From positions 37,116-101,115 of IMG/VR virus record IMGVR_UViG_3300042309_002320: a DNA stretch of 64,000 nucleotides; one strand, 5' to 3'. Below, in pieces: positions 36,573-49,100 of the stretch. This DNA is from a virus. A program made the position numbers and the translations under genes. How positions within the stretch are numbered: the first letter of the stretch is position 1; each line of letters starts with the position of its first letter. Under the pieces are notes generated by a model. The model saw only the letters and a list, made by a program, of their open reading frames with translations, made no database searches and had not been told where the DNA came from.

Positions 36573-39500
36573 CTATGAATAAAAATATGGACCCCTTGCT
36601 CTTCCAATTTCGCCGCACCAGAATGGTAAATTATTAGTATCAATTAATTCTTCACTATCGCAGGACAAATCTATCATATCTTCTGTACCATCAGGAATTA
36701 ATGGTGGAGAAGTTTCTCCGTATACGCCGTCCAATCTCGGAACAGAAGTTTTATTACCCCAAAACGTAGTATTTGCTGTTCCATCTTTTTGTCTTGGCAA
36801 AGGAGGTGGAACATTTGGTAATGGAGCAGTCGGCCCAGTCGTCTGAGTTGTTCCAGCGTCTTCATCATCCGGATCTGGTGGTATAACAGGATCCCATCCG
36901 ATATCTGTTAATCTAGACTTAACAGTACCATCTTTTACAAATATCTTATCAACAACCAACCATCCACTGATCGTCACATCTCCATATAAAGTTCTTGGTG
37001 TCAAAGAATTTGTTCCGACATCTTCGCTTGCAATTAGATACGGCTCATCTGTATTAACAGTAACGACTGGATATCCTGTAGTAACAACATTATTAAAATT
37101 TTGAAAATATGCTGCTTTATGCCATTGATGAATATCTGGTAAAAAGTATTTTCTAGTATTATTAGTCAGTATTCTATAACTATTACTACCTACTGGCAAT
37201 ATGGTATATGCTCCGTCATTCAGTATCTCAGCAGTAGATTGAGATGATGTTAGTCCTGTCGGAGCGCCATTATGAAGCCAGTTCATATATTTTAATGAAT
37301 TAATATAACTAACAAAAGTTACTGGCTTATTACCCATATTTGATTTAATAGAATATGAATTATTAATACCATTGGTGCTGAATATGATACCACCTTCTGG
37401 TTGGTTTGTCATATCAGAAATATACAGACCGCTACTAAATGGATCATTGCCGGTGGCAACAGCATTTAGAAAAATATTATATTGAGCATTTGTGACTTCA
37501 TATTTACCTATTCTATAATTTTTATTAACTTTACCCAAATTATCAATAGGTACTAACGAATATGAATTTCCATTTCTAAGATAAAGATTTCCGGTATCAG
37601 GTATATTGTCTCCATCTGTTACAATAACAAATTGAAGACCTAATATGGAACTTATAATATTATTATCTGTTTGTCCTTCGGTGCTTGCGACTCTAAATCC
37701 GATATGATCATGTCCACTATTAGCTGTTGCATATTCTATACTTTTTAGATATACTGATGGATCGTTTCCAATTGCTGAGATTGTTTCAAAAGAGCCACCA
37801 GCGGCCATCTGGCTACTAGCGGTATATTCTTTTACTGCCGGATCTATCCATTCTGCGACGTTTCCATTTTGATCATAAGTACCGTAATAACTATCTACTC
37901 CATTAGTGCCAACAGAAGAAACTATACCACTAAATAAATTATCAGTAGCATTATAGTTAAAATTAGCAGTGCTGAATGAACTGTTTATTCCACTGCCACC
38001 TGTATTTATAAGAATAGCAGCAATATCGTTAGCATTAGTAGCATAGGGTGTATAGATACCGGAAAATCTTTCTACAGAACCTATATTGGCGTAGACTTTA
38101 AGCGCTGGGCTAGGATCATTACCATAGATAGCAAAATTAATATCTTTTCTACCAGTATTAAATTCTGTGTCAACTAATGGTCTTATACTCAAAACATTAG
38201 AGCTTGAATCAGGGATTACTCCAACAACACTCTTTTGCATTGTTAAGTAACCAGCGCGAGTGATGGATACTACAGATACGGCGTTAATCGTTGTTGTTGT
38301 AACATTTTGATCTAATAATAATTCTATTATAAAACCATCGTCAAATACTATATCTGTAACTATTCTATAAACTGTCGCTGTTCCTGTTACTATTTCTACT
38401 TGATCTCCAACAGCGAATTCATCAACTGGAACATCAGCATCAAATATAATTTGTTTTAAACATATGCTGCCTGTTCTGGCATTAAACTTTGTCCAAATAA
38501 TATCTTGTTCGGTAAGAAAATAATCATTAATATCGTATAGGCCTTGAATATATCCATTAGATGATGTGGTAAGAATTTTATTAGAGCCAACATTACTAAT
38601 ATTAATACTATTTCCACTAACAGATATTCCACTTGCGGCTAATATACGACCACTTGTTGAAACACTAAGTAAGCTGCCTGTTGCTAAATTATCTAAAAAT
38701 AAATTAGTAGGATAAAGATTTGTAATAGCTAATGAGCCTTGTGAAGATATTGAGCCAGAGCCAAGTGATAATGTATTAAAACTCGCAGTAATGTTACGGT
38801 TGGCATTTGTAAATGTAAGAGATGTATTATTTTGTGTACCAATGGATAATGAGTTCAATGTTGAAGCATTAAATGATGATCCAGAGATAGTTACCGAGCC
38901 ATTACTATTTAGATTTATTCTTTGTTGATTATTATATCCTATATTAATATTGTTTAATGATCCTGATATTAAACTTTGTTGATTATTACCAGAACTAACG
39001 CTAAGAACTAATCCGCCATAACCATCTGTAGTGTTAGATGCTATACTATATAATTGAGCATAGTCTTTTTGATTATTATTAGAGTCTTTACCAGCTAAAT
39101 TAACTATTGAGCAAACATCTCCATTATTCAAACCTGATGGTTTATGATATACTGTGAGTTTTGCAGGTTGGCATGTGGTCCTATTTTCTAATCTTAGTAT
39201 CTCACTACAACTATAATTAACAACATGAAAAATAGTTTGTGGTCTTGATCCTGATGGAATATTAATTCCTACTCTACCATCATAACTAAAGAATAGATTA
39301 CGATAGTTTTGACCACTACCATAAATTATAAAATCGCTACTTTTTAGATCTTGATTAAATATTGTATTAGCATTACCAGATGTTGGGATAATTGAATGAG
39401 CTAATGATTCGGAACTTGATCCTAGCAATAGCTTATTGGTGTTTCCGGAACTCCAGTATAGTCGTGATCCTAGTAATCCATTTGAGCCATCATTATATTG

Positions 39501-40163
39501 AAAAGAATAAATATCTCCTCCTGGATTGGCTTGAGCAGAAAAATTATCCTCGTATGATAGTGCTGAAGAATATTTGTCGTTCTGGTTTAAACTATACCAA
39601 GTTTGTCCATCGCAAACCAGCCTGATTGGGTTTTGAACAGATGAGAATATTGAGCCATTATGGTCTCTAATAATAACGGAATGACCATCCGATAAGGGTT
39701 TAATATCCACAACTAAATTTCTACATGTTTTCGGATCCGGCAAAGAGCAGTCTATATTTTGAATAGTATTATCTACTATATAAATACTAGTAACAGAGTC
39801 TATACTAAAATGATTATTTTTTAGAACAACATTATGAAAATTAGTATTAAAATTAGAACTATTTACAAATAGATAAAACTCATTATTGGAACCAGAGAAT
39901 GCTTCTTTATTATTGTTTTTAGATGAATTAGATATTTCTATTCTTTTAATAACTATATTTCCATCTAATAATTGTACTTCTCCAACCCCTATTTCCCATT
40001 TATAGTTATCCTTAATGTTTCTAACAAGATAAGGAATATAGTATCCAATGCTACTATTATCTAATGTTTGATATCCATTAATAGATTTATTAGGTACAAA
40101 ATAATCATTATTAATTGAGCAATAAAAACCTATATTATTAAATATTTTAGTAGTTTTATTCAT
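36573..40163 (-). CDS. tail fibre with permuted SUMF1/C-type-lectin-like domain, 1,196 aa
   Basis: The N-terminal 200 residues look like a fibre attachment domain. Residues about 200-560 are short beta repeats typical of fibre shafts (SIGTQNNTSLTFTNANRNI, GSGSISSQGSLAITN). A module near 640-720 (ITRAGYLTMQ, NVLSIRPLVDTEFN, INFAIYG) is shared with the 832-aa protein. The SUMF1 domain follows in swapped order: the usual C-terminal half (YGTYDQNGNVAEW about 764, GFRVAS about 823) precedes the usual N-terminal half (YRIGKYEVTNAQY about 882, MNWLHNG, FLPDIHQWHKAAYF about 1010). The catalytic cysteines of formylglycine-generating enzymes are not seen, so a lectin-like binding role is likely. The gene lies one base after the tape measure with no clear ribosome site. 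Confidence 0.7.
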   Translation of the reverse strand: MNKTTKIFNNIGFYCSINNDYFVPNKSINGYQTLDNSSIGYYIPYLVRNIKDNYKWEIGVGEVQLLDGNIVIKRIEISNSSKNNNKEAFSGSNNEFYLFVNSSNFNTNFHNVVLKNNHFSIDSVTSIYIVDNTIQNIDCSLPDPKTCRNLVVDIKPLSDGHSVIIRDHNGSIFSSVQNPIRLVCDGQTWYSLNQNDKYSSALSYEDNFSAQANPGGDIYSFQYNDGSNGLLGSRLYWSSGNTNKLLLGSSSESLAHSIIPTSGNANTIFNQDLKSSDFIIYGSGQNYRNLFFSYDGRVGINIPSGSRPQTIFHVVNYSCSEILRLENRTTCQPAKLTVYHKPSGLNNGDVCSIVNLAGKDSNNNQKDYAQLYSIASNTTDGYGGLVLSVSSGNNQQSLISGSLNNINIGYNNQQRINLNSNGSVTISGSSFNASTLNSLSIGTQNNTSLTFTNANRNITASFNTLSLGSGSISSQGSLAITNLYPTNLFLDNLATGSLLSVSTSGRILAASGISVSGNSINISNVGSNKILTTSSNGYIQGLYDINDYFLTEQDIIWTKFNARTGSICLKQIIFDADVPVDEFAVGDQVEIVTGTATVYRIVTDIVFDDGFIIELLLDQNVTTTTINAVSVVSITRAGYLTMQKSVVGVIPDSSSNVLSIRPLVDTEFNTGRKDINFAIYGNDPSPALKVYANIGSVERFSGIYTPYATNANDIAAILINTGGSGINSSFSTANFNYNATDNLFSGIVSSVGTNGVDSYYGTYDQNGNVAEWIDPAVKEYTASSQMAAGGSFETISAIGNDPSVYLKSIEYATANSGHDHIGFRVASTEGQTDNNIISSILGLQFVIVTDGDNIPDTGNLYLRNGNSYSLVPIDNLGKVNKNYRIGKYEVTNAQYNIFLNAVATGNDPFSSGLYISDMTNQPEGGIIFSTNGINNSYSIKSNMGNKPVTFVSYINSLKYMNWLHNGAPTGLTSSQSTAEILNDGAYTILPVGSNSYRILTNNTRKYFLPDIHQWHKAAYFQNFNNVVTTGYPVVTVNTDEPYLIASEDVGTNSLTPRTLYGDVTISGWLVVDKIFVKDGTVKSRLTDIGWDPVIPPDPDDEDAGTTQTTGPTAPLPNVPPPLPRQKDGTANTTFWGNKTSVPRLDGVYGETSPPLIPDGTEDMIDLSCDSEELIDTNNLPFWCGEIGRARGPYFYS

Positions 40164-40164
40164 A

Positions 40165-43100
40165 TTATGTTAATGATCTAGGATCAATATCTATATTAAA
40201 ATTAATAGTATTATTTTCTGGATTTTTGGCTTTTAGGTCTCTAAACGCCCCCTTAATTGCTGATACCACAATTCCTGCTATATCTGGTCGTAATTGATTC
40301 AAAACCGTGTCTCCGTTGATGGTTACAACAACATCATGTTTTCCGGTAATAGTAATTTGTGGAGGAATATAAATATTACTAAGTATATTAGCAATATTAT
40401 TTAATCTATTAACAAAGTTATCAATACTAGCAATATCGCCGCTAGTATTAGATACACCACCAGCAGCATTGTTTGGTTGTTTTAGATTGGACAATGCTTT
40501 GTCGAATGCTTCTGTGATACTACTTGTTATGGATCCGACTAGACCATTAAGATATTTTGTAAAATCGAATGATTGAGCATTTCCCATCATACCACCTAAG
40601 AATTTATATTGTGGTATGTACCCACCTTTATTTAGATAGTTAACTATTCCACCTCTAGCATAATTTCCGCTATTTATTGCTTCTAATACTGGTTTATATT
40701 TTTGAGTTGATTGTCTATTAATAACAAATTCGCCAGGCGTTAACATAGCCGGAACAGTATCTGTGCCTTTTGGAGCAAAATTAACAAAGGAGCCACCGCT
40801 AGCATATAATGGAACAGGACCTCCCTTAGCAAGTTTCATAGAAATTCCTTCTGGTAATCCTGCTTGTTTTGCTTCTTCTTTAATCTCTTCTTCTTTTTCT
40901 TTGATTCTAGCTTCTAATAATGTAATCAGTCTCGACGATGTTGGCAAAGCGCCATAAATATTACCAGTTAATAATAAGTGTGCTTCTGTTGCTTTTTTCT
41001 GTAGATTATCTATATCTGTGGCTCGTACCGCATCGGTTCTTAAAGATTTTATATTATTTTCAATTTTATCTACAGATAATCCTTTATATAATAGAGAATC
41101 TTGAACATTATACCACTCTCTTAGTTGATTCAAAGCGTCTATGAAGCTAGTATCATATAATTTTCTTCCTTTTTTATCGGTAGCTTTTGTATAATATTCT
41201 TTTAGTATATCAATTATATTTAATCTAGTCTTGGGTCCAGAAAATAGATTTTCAGGCGTTAATGCCATTTTATGAACATCTTGCCATGTTGTGGCTCCAG
41301 CATATTCTGGTTGTTTTCCTTTTGGATTTGTTCCGCTCTTTAGGCCAGTCTTAGGATCAACATCGTGTAGTATCGCGCCTTCTGCTAGATCAGTAATTTG
41401 ATCAGATACTCCAATATCCACATCTCCTCCAGCAAAAGCTTTAGATCGTATTAAGGCAATTTCTCTATTTATAGCAGTAAGTACTGTTTCTTGGGTTATT
41501 GGTGGCGTTTTACGAAAATATAATGTTTTATCAAGACCTCCTTGATTAACTGTTACTGGATCCCCATATAATTTTCTATCTACTGGGATACCTAAGTTTT
41601 TCAAATATTCAGCACTTTGTGCAGGATTAGCTGGCTTATATAAGTCTACATATAATGATCTCCATGCATCTATAATAGCTCTTCTAGGAGATGTTACGTC
41701 GTTAATGTTGGTAGCTTCTTGTGCTAATTTTCCGGCTATCATACCAACTTGACTAATTTTATCTGGTGGGGTAGCTGATATTTTTATTCCTGTTCCATCA
41801 GCTAAATTTTGTGATAATACTGGTTGAATAGCACGGGCTATTGATAATCTGATTGGTTCACTAAACTTAGCTTCATCGCTAGTTACTTTTTCTCTTTGTA
41901 CTGTTGCTGCTTTAGTTTTAGCGATTAATGTCCTAGCATTCTTTATATCTTCTTCTCGCTTCTTTTTGTAATTTTCTGCAAAAAAGTTTTCGACAGGAAT
42001 TATATTCTTTCTACCATTAGTAGATGTTATTACGCTAGCTTTTTCTGAATCCTGTAAGCTCATTTTATATGTATCTGGTATATCAGTAAATAAACTAGAA
42101 TCAATCAAACCTATATTTTCACCATTAAGATTATATTTAAATGGTTCTCCTGGAGGAGCAGTCTCTTGACCTGTTAATACGTCATATATTGGAGTATTAT
42201 TCTTTAAATTTCCTAATAAAACATCTATAGAATCAGCATATAAAGATTTATTATTAGTTGATAATAATTCTGCTAATGGAAATTTAGATTTTGGATCTTG
42301 TGGTTTAACTATAATATAATTTAAAGGATCTCCAACAAAAGCCTTACTAATCGTATCATATAGTTTGCCATTGATTTGATCATATGTGAAATTAAATGGA
42401 GCAGTATCATATACTGATGGGGTTGTGGTAATCAATTTAACAAGTCCATCTTTACCTCCAATACCAAAAGCTGTCTGAGAACCACTAAAAATTTCTTCTC
42501 TAGCCCCTTGTATAGTATTGAATGCATTAGAAATCCATGGTAATTTTCTTGGATTTTTAGCGGCACCTGTGATCCTATCTTTCTGACTAATTTCTATAAA
42601 ATCATTTTCAGATAGAGCAAATTTATTAGCATCATCAATATTCTTATATGCACCATTTTTTATAATATCATTTTGTTGTAAAATATTTTTCCATTGATCT
42701 TTTGGTATATTATATAATGTTATTGGAAATTCTATTCCTCCTTTATCGAATGGTTGACCGAGATTAAAACTAGCCCTAAAAGTATTTCTATTATATAAAG
42801 CTTCTAAATCAGCTAAATATTTTTTAATATTTAATGATGATTGTGACTCAACAAAATCTTTTTCTTTTTTCATATTATCTATAGCATTTTCGATAGCATT
42901 ATAAATTGTATCATTCTTAACAATATCCGTATTTAAATATGATAACTGAGACTCTACGTCATTGTATGGAATATGCCAATCAGATGCTGTTTGGGCATAT
43001 TGCTTTAATCCTCCAGCTCCGCCACCACGAAAACTACCTATGCTTCTAAAATTATCTATACCGGCTACAACTTGTGTCATACCACTTAATGCAGATTGTC

Positions 43101-46100
43101 TAAAACTAAGTATATTTCCTAAACCAGATCCTCCAGCGGCTCCTAAAATAGAAGGATCTTTTGTTAATAATCCTGGATTTGTAGTATCTTCATATGATAA
43201 TCCCTCTAATATATAATCATTCCCTACTGATCTTACTTTAACAGAAGACTGAAAATTAGGAGCTTTCGATTTTTGAATGTTATTTAGTATTTCTTTTATA
43301 TTCTTAAATTTATATTTATCATTATAGGTTTGTAAAATATTTTGATAATTCTTTTTAACAGTATCAAAATCGAGCTGTCTTATAGGCAATAAAGAAATTT
43401 TATCTCCATCTAAAACAGTATTACTTAAGTATGATGAATCTGGAAGTCTACCTACACTTTTAACTGAAATACCGGCATTTTGAGTGGTAGATGGAATAAT
43501 TTTAGGAAAAGAAAGATTCGAACCAAATACAGCGTCTGTGACACCAATATCTGCCATTTGTATACTTACACCATCATATCCGATGCCTCTTCTGGCGTTT
43601 AAAGTACCAAGCTCAAGACCTGGTTTATTGTTACTACCTCCTCGAACTCCGGCAAATTCTCCCAATGGTCCAGATTTTTCTGAAATTGCATAATATGAAT
43701 TGGGAAATTCATAGATTGGGTTGCTAGTTATTGCTGATCCAATACCAGTATTAGGTTTAACATAATCTGAAATATTCTTATCTAATGCTGGATATGTTCC
43801 ACTTGTTATTAAGTCTTGTTGATTTCTTGATGCATAATCAGCTCCTAGAAAATCCATACCTCTAGCTTTCCATTTTTTATCAACAACAAGTCCACCATCA
43901 GCATAGTAACTTACCCTACCTCCTTTATTATAATTTCCACTATTAATAGTTTTTAGTAAAGATAAATTATTTTTTGTAGCGCTCTTATTAACAACAAACT
44001 CTCCAGGAGTTAACATAGCAGGAACAGTATCTGTTCCTTTGGATTGAAAATTAATTTGTTGGCCTTCGCTGGCATAAACCACGCCGCCAAGTCTCATACC
44101 GGGTGCTGGTTTACCATTATTTGCAAGTTCTACTAATTTCCATATACCATTTCGCATTTCATCTAATACTTGGTTTTCAAAATTAAGCTTAACACCTTGG
44201 ATAGAATGGGCTAATTTTTCTGCTGCTATTTCAGCAGTATTTTGTGCCATAAGTTGTTGAATTTGTCCAAGCATCATATTAGCTTGAGATTGTTGAGCAA
44301 GACTACTTTTATAGTAGGCTATTGCTTCCTGCATTTCTGGATCTTCTTCTGGGTTTCTTAAACTATCTAATACTTGAGCAAATAACGGATTTACGCCTTG
44401 TCCGCTTTCTTTTAACATGCTTTCTAGTACATTTGCTCTTAATTCATTTTGTTTTTGTCCTTCTCCTAGTAATGGAGCTATCATATTAAATGTTTGAAGA
44501 TCTTCGCCTCTTTGTTCTGATGTGCTTAAATTAGTTCTACCAGCCATATTATTACTTAATCGAGCTATAGAATTATTTAATTTAGCAACTTCTCCTGGAT
44601 CGGAGGTAACAACTTTTTCAAGCAAGTTCATGCCAGCTTGTCTTTTAGCTTGAACTTCTTGAATTTTATTCATAGCGGCCTCGGCCATTTCTGTGCTATC
44701 CGCCATCTGTTTTAATGCTTCATAATTTTCTCTTAGACTAACATTAACGTTACGCAATCTATTTTGCATTAACATAAACTCATCACGACCAGCTGGTCCT
44801 CTATTAGCAGCAGTATCGCTCATTCCTTGTATTTGTGATCTAGTATTTTCTAGATTAAGAATATTTTGACCAATAGCAGCAGGATTTGTTGGTCCTCCTG
44901 TTAATGAGCGTGTTTGTTCATTAGCTATTTGTTGTTGTTGAAATAATGAAGTTGATTTCCCAAAAGCTTCATTAAGTTTTAGTAATCCTTGCGTTTGAAT
45001 ATCACTGGCTCTTCTAAATCGTGAATTAGCCTCTATTTGATAATCAACCATTTGATTCATAGCATTAGAATAATCATTTAGATTTTTTTGATAAAATTCT
45101 AGTGCTTTTATGGCTGTTTCTTCTGCTCTTCTAGCAGATCCTATAGCGTCTGCAAATGCTGGTACTTGTTCAACAATCTCGTCAAAACTTACATCTTTAG
45201 CGTCTGTTCCGCTTTTACTAATTTCAGCAAAAGCTTTATTGACTTGATTACTAAGTTTATCAGTAAGATTGCTTGGTAAACCTAAGTCTCTTAAATTTTT
45301 ATCTAATGATGAGCGAATACCAGCAGCTATTCTTTCATTAGTAGCTTCTGGATTCTTTTCTATTTCTCTATTTACAGTAGATAGTACTGTCTTTTCTAGT
45401 TTGTTACCTAAGCCAAGAAGAGGGCTAACAATATCAGATTGCGATCCAAAAAATCCAGCAGCTTGACTCACTGCTTCTTTTCCTTCTCTTGGACTATAAG
45501 CGTCTAGGTTTCTTAACACATTTAAACTTTTAATAGCTATCTCACCAGATTTTGCATTACCGCTTAATGCTGCTGCTGATAATTCTGCTGATCTGCCCAT
45601 ATTATCTAGTTCAAAAGATGTTTTTTCAATCGACTGATCCATATTATTAAACATACGTTCTAAACTAACAATAAATTTTTTCATCTCTCTATTAAGTTTA
45701 TCAATTTCCATGGATCGTAAAGAAGCTTCTAAGTTGATACGAGCCCTATACTCTGCCTCTTGAGCTATAACATTACGTTCCATAGCGGCTTTTTGCTGAT
45801 CGCTGAGATTATTACTTGCTCGTATTCTTAATATTTGTTCTTGAATAACTGGATTACTTTGAGCTATATTTTTAGCAAGCTGTGTGGGAGCACCGGTTGC
45901 ATCTTTTAATTCTCCCATAACGTCTTGCATACTAGTTCCTGTTCTTAATTTCTCTTCAAACAGTCTGAGGGTAGCATCAGCAACTGGTTTGTAAGCAGCA
46001 GATTGCTCTTTGGCCATATCGGGAGCCATTTTTTGCATATAGAAGTTTCTAGTTTTTTCTCCGCCACCAAAGGTATCAGTAGATGCTATATATGCTCCAA

Positions 46101-49100
46101 TTCCTTGTTTTTCTAATATCATACTCCTTTGAGCAGCCTCGCTTCCTCCTCCCAAAGCATCAAAAAGATTAACCCACATAGCTTTAGGAACTTCAGCATC
46201 TATACGTATACCTTCGGCAACATTCGTGCCGGCAATGCTTAATTCTTGTCGAATATTATCTAATAAATCTAATCTTGTTATGTCTTTACTAAAATCTTCG
46301 AATGCATTACTTACTTTTTCCATAGCGTTTTCAACATTTTTTGCTGCTAATGCTTTATCAAATTCTCTAGCCGCATTATGAGCGTCTTTTAATGCTGCTG
46401 CTATTCCAATAGCTGCCACTCCTATAACTGCTCCAGCAGCAACAAAAGGATTACTCATAAATTTTATTATTTGTGGACCAATACTACTTGCTAAATTACC
46501 AACACTTCCACCCATAGAGCTTAGACTTTTTATAGTAGAGTCAACAGTGCCAGGTAATTGAGAGAGCGCAGCAAGACCAGTACCAAAAGTTGAACCGAAG
46601 CTCTCTATGCCAGCGGCGGCAACAACAGACCCTCTATCATTTTCTCCACCAAACATTTTTATAGCACTAGATAGAGCGGAAGTAAATGCTGTCACTCCTA
46701 CTGCCCCCTTGGTCATATAAGAAGACATTTTATTTAGAGATTTTATATTATCGTCGTAGCCTTTACTAGCTTCTATAAGACCTGCACTAGCTAATGATTC
46801 CGCAGCTGCTGTTGTTATTCCAAGTTGTTCAGCTAATTTTTCTGATGCTATTTTTTGAGCTTCTGCACTAGTCATTGTACCATGGAATACTTGTTGTAGT
46901 TTTGTAGAACTACTAATGATATCATTTAAATTTAAGCCTTTACTAAATCCACTAGTAATTTCTGTAGCAATACTAGCTAATTCTTTTGATGCTAACGCTG
47001 GATTTATTTCTTTTATTTGTGCAATTAGTGAGTCCTGTATAGATTGTACTTCTGTATTTGCTTTATCTTTAACGTCTGTGCCTTTCTTTTTAGATGAATC
47101 ACTTAATTCTTTTAGTTTAGTCTGTTTTTCTGTTTTAGACAAAGAAGCATCGTTCAATATTTTGGCTTTTTGTGATTGGTATTCTGATTTAATAGCGTCT
47201 AGATCTGCTTTTTTTCTTTGATTAATAGTTTCTAATCTGGTTTTATTTTCTAATGCTAAAATTCTAAGAGTATTTTGTTTTTCTGCCGGATTCATAAGTT
47301 CTTTAGCACTATCAATTAGAGCTTTTCTCATTTGAGCTACTTCTTGATCAAAACTAATACCTTTTGCTTTTGCTCTTGAGGCAACTAGATCTGTATCGTC
47401 TTGTGTTCCACTAAAAGAACCCGCCGAAACTGGCCTTGGAGGAACCGGTGGCGGAGCTGGCCTTGGAGGAACCGGTGGCGGAATTGGTCTTGTTGGAACA
47501 GGCGGTGAAACCGCCGAAACTGGCCTTGGAGGAACCGGTGGCGGAATTGGTCTTGTTGGAACAGGTGGTGGAGCCGCCGAAACTGAACTTGGTGGAACCG
47601 ATGGTGGAACAAACTGAGTTGGAGCCGCTGATGAAGAGCCGGGCGCAGATTGCGCTCTACTACTGCTTAATGATTTTTCTGACTCAATAGCTTGAACAGC
47701 GCCAGTTTTACGAATCTCTATTAGTTGAGCTTCTAGTTTTCTAATTTGTTCTAGTTCAGATGCTGCTACAGCTAATTTTTCTTCATAACGTTTGGCCAAC
47801 TCTTCTGGACTACCACTACTTCGCCCAGTTAGTCTAGCATCTATGGCTCCTCCTTTTGTCTTATAATCTCCTCCGTATGCTGCTATTTCTTCTCTTTCTA
47901 TTCTACCAATCTCCTCTGGTGATGCTTTGCTGATTAATTCTTTAGCGACGCTACCAACCGGACCTTCTGTAGAATATCTTTTTAATAATTCTTCAGAACT
48001 TTGTGCGGGATTAGCCGCATAGTAAACTTTTCGTTGACGTTCATATAATTGTCTTCCGCCACCAACATCTTTTGGACCTTCTCCTCCCAAACCTCCCTGA
48101 AAACCTAATTTAGTAGCCGCTGTTCTATATATACCAACTAATTCAGCTTCTATTTTTTCAATAGCTTTTTGTGCTTCTTTACTTAATTCTCCACCATCTT
48201 TAAATTTTCTAATTCCAATACCTCCTCCTTTATTTAGTCCCAGAGCCTTCGTTGCTTTTTCTCTTATTATAAAACTTCCTACTGGTAGATTTGTTGGTAT
48301 GCTATCACTAGTACCACTTCCCGGACCATTAAATATGCTAATTCCACCATCACTAAATCGCCCCATACCATTTTTATCAGCTTGATTCATACGGCTTAGT
48401 GTTCCATAACCAATTCGTTTAGCAAGTTTAGGAGGCACATAAGCCTCGCCGTTACTTACTAAGGCCGGAACAGAACCACCATCAGCAAAACGGTCTATGG
48501 GTCCACCATCGGCTCTTTGAAAATATGATAGGGCCATGCTTCTAGAATCAACAGGTTTTTGTGCTTTATTATTATTTCTTTTTACTTGTTCTGGATCATT
48601 AAGCAAGGTGGGACTCTTGCTATAACCGCTCTGTAGTATCCAAGCCGGATCGGTTGCTGGAGGCCATGTTTCTCTTCTTCCATAAAGCTTAGGATCTATT
48701 AGTGCTTGGTTTTTAGTCCAATTTTCTGGTTCTAATGGTGTTTTTTTAACATCTCCTCTGTTTTTAAAGTAATAAGCCCAGACCTTTTGAGCATCCGCAC
48801 TTACCATACTTCTGTCAGAAGTTAGCATATCTCCTTTTTCACTAACAGCTTCCATAGCCACATCATACAATCTTGGTCCATATCCTTTAGTAGCTTTTGA
48901 TAATCCAACATACCATAGATTATCTTTATATTTCATTGCTTGTACATATCCTGATCTACTCTCATTTTTAAGATATCCAACACTAAGCATATTTCCATCT
49001 TCTGTAACGCTTATTTTTCCAAAATCTTTTTCTTTTTTATTTGTTTGTTGGCTTCTATTTCCGTATAATCCTTGCATTAATCCCGACATAGCTTCTGTAG

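Noticed and set aside
41400-41440. GGDVDIG near residue 4,235 of the tape measure as a nucleotidyltransferase motif
   Set aside because: The spacing between the Gly pair and the acidic pair does not fit the nucleotidyltransferase pattern.
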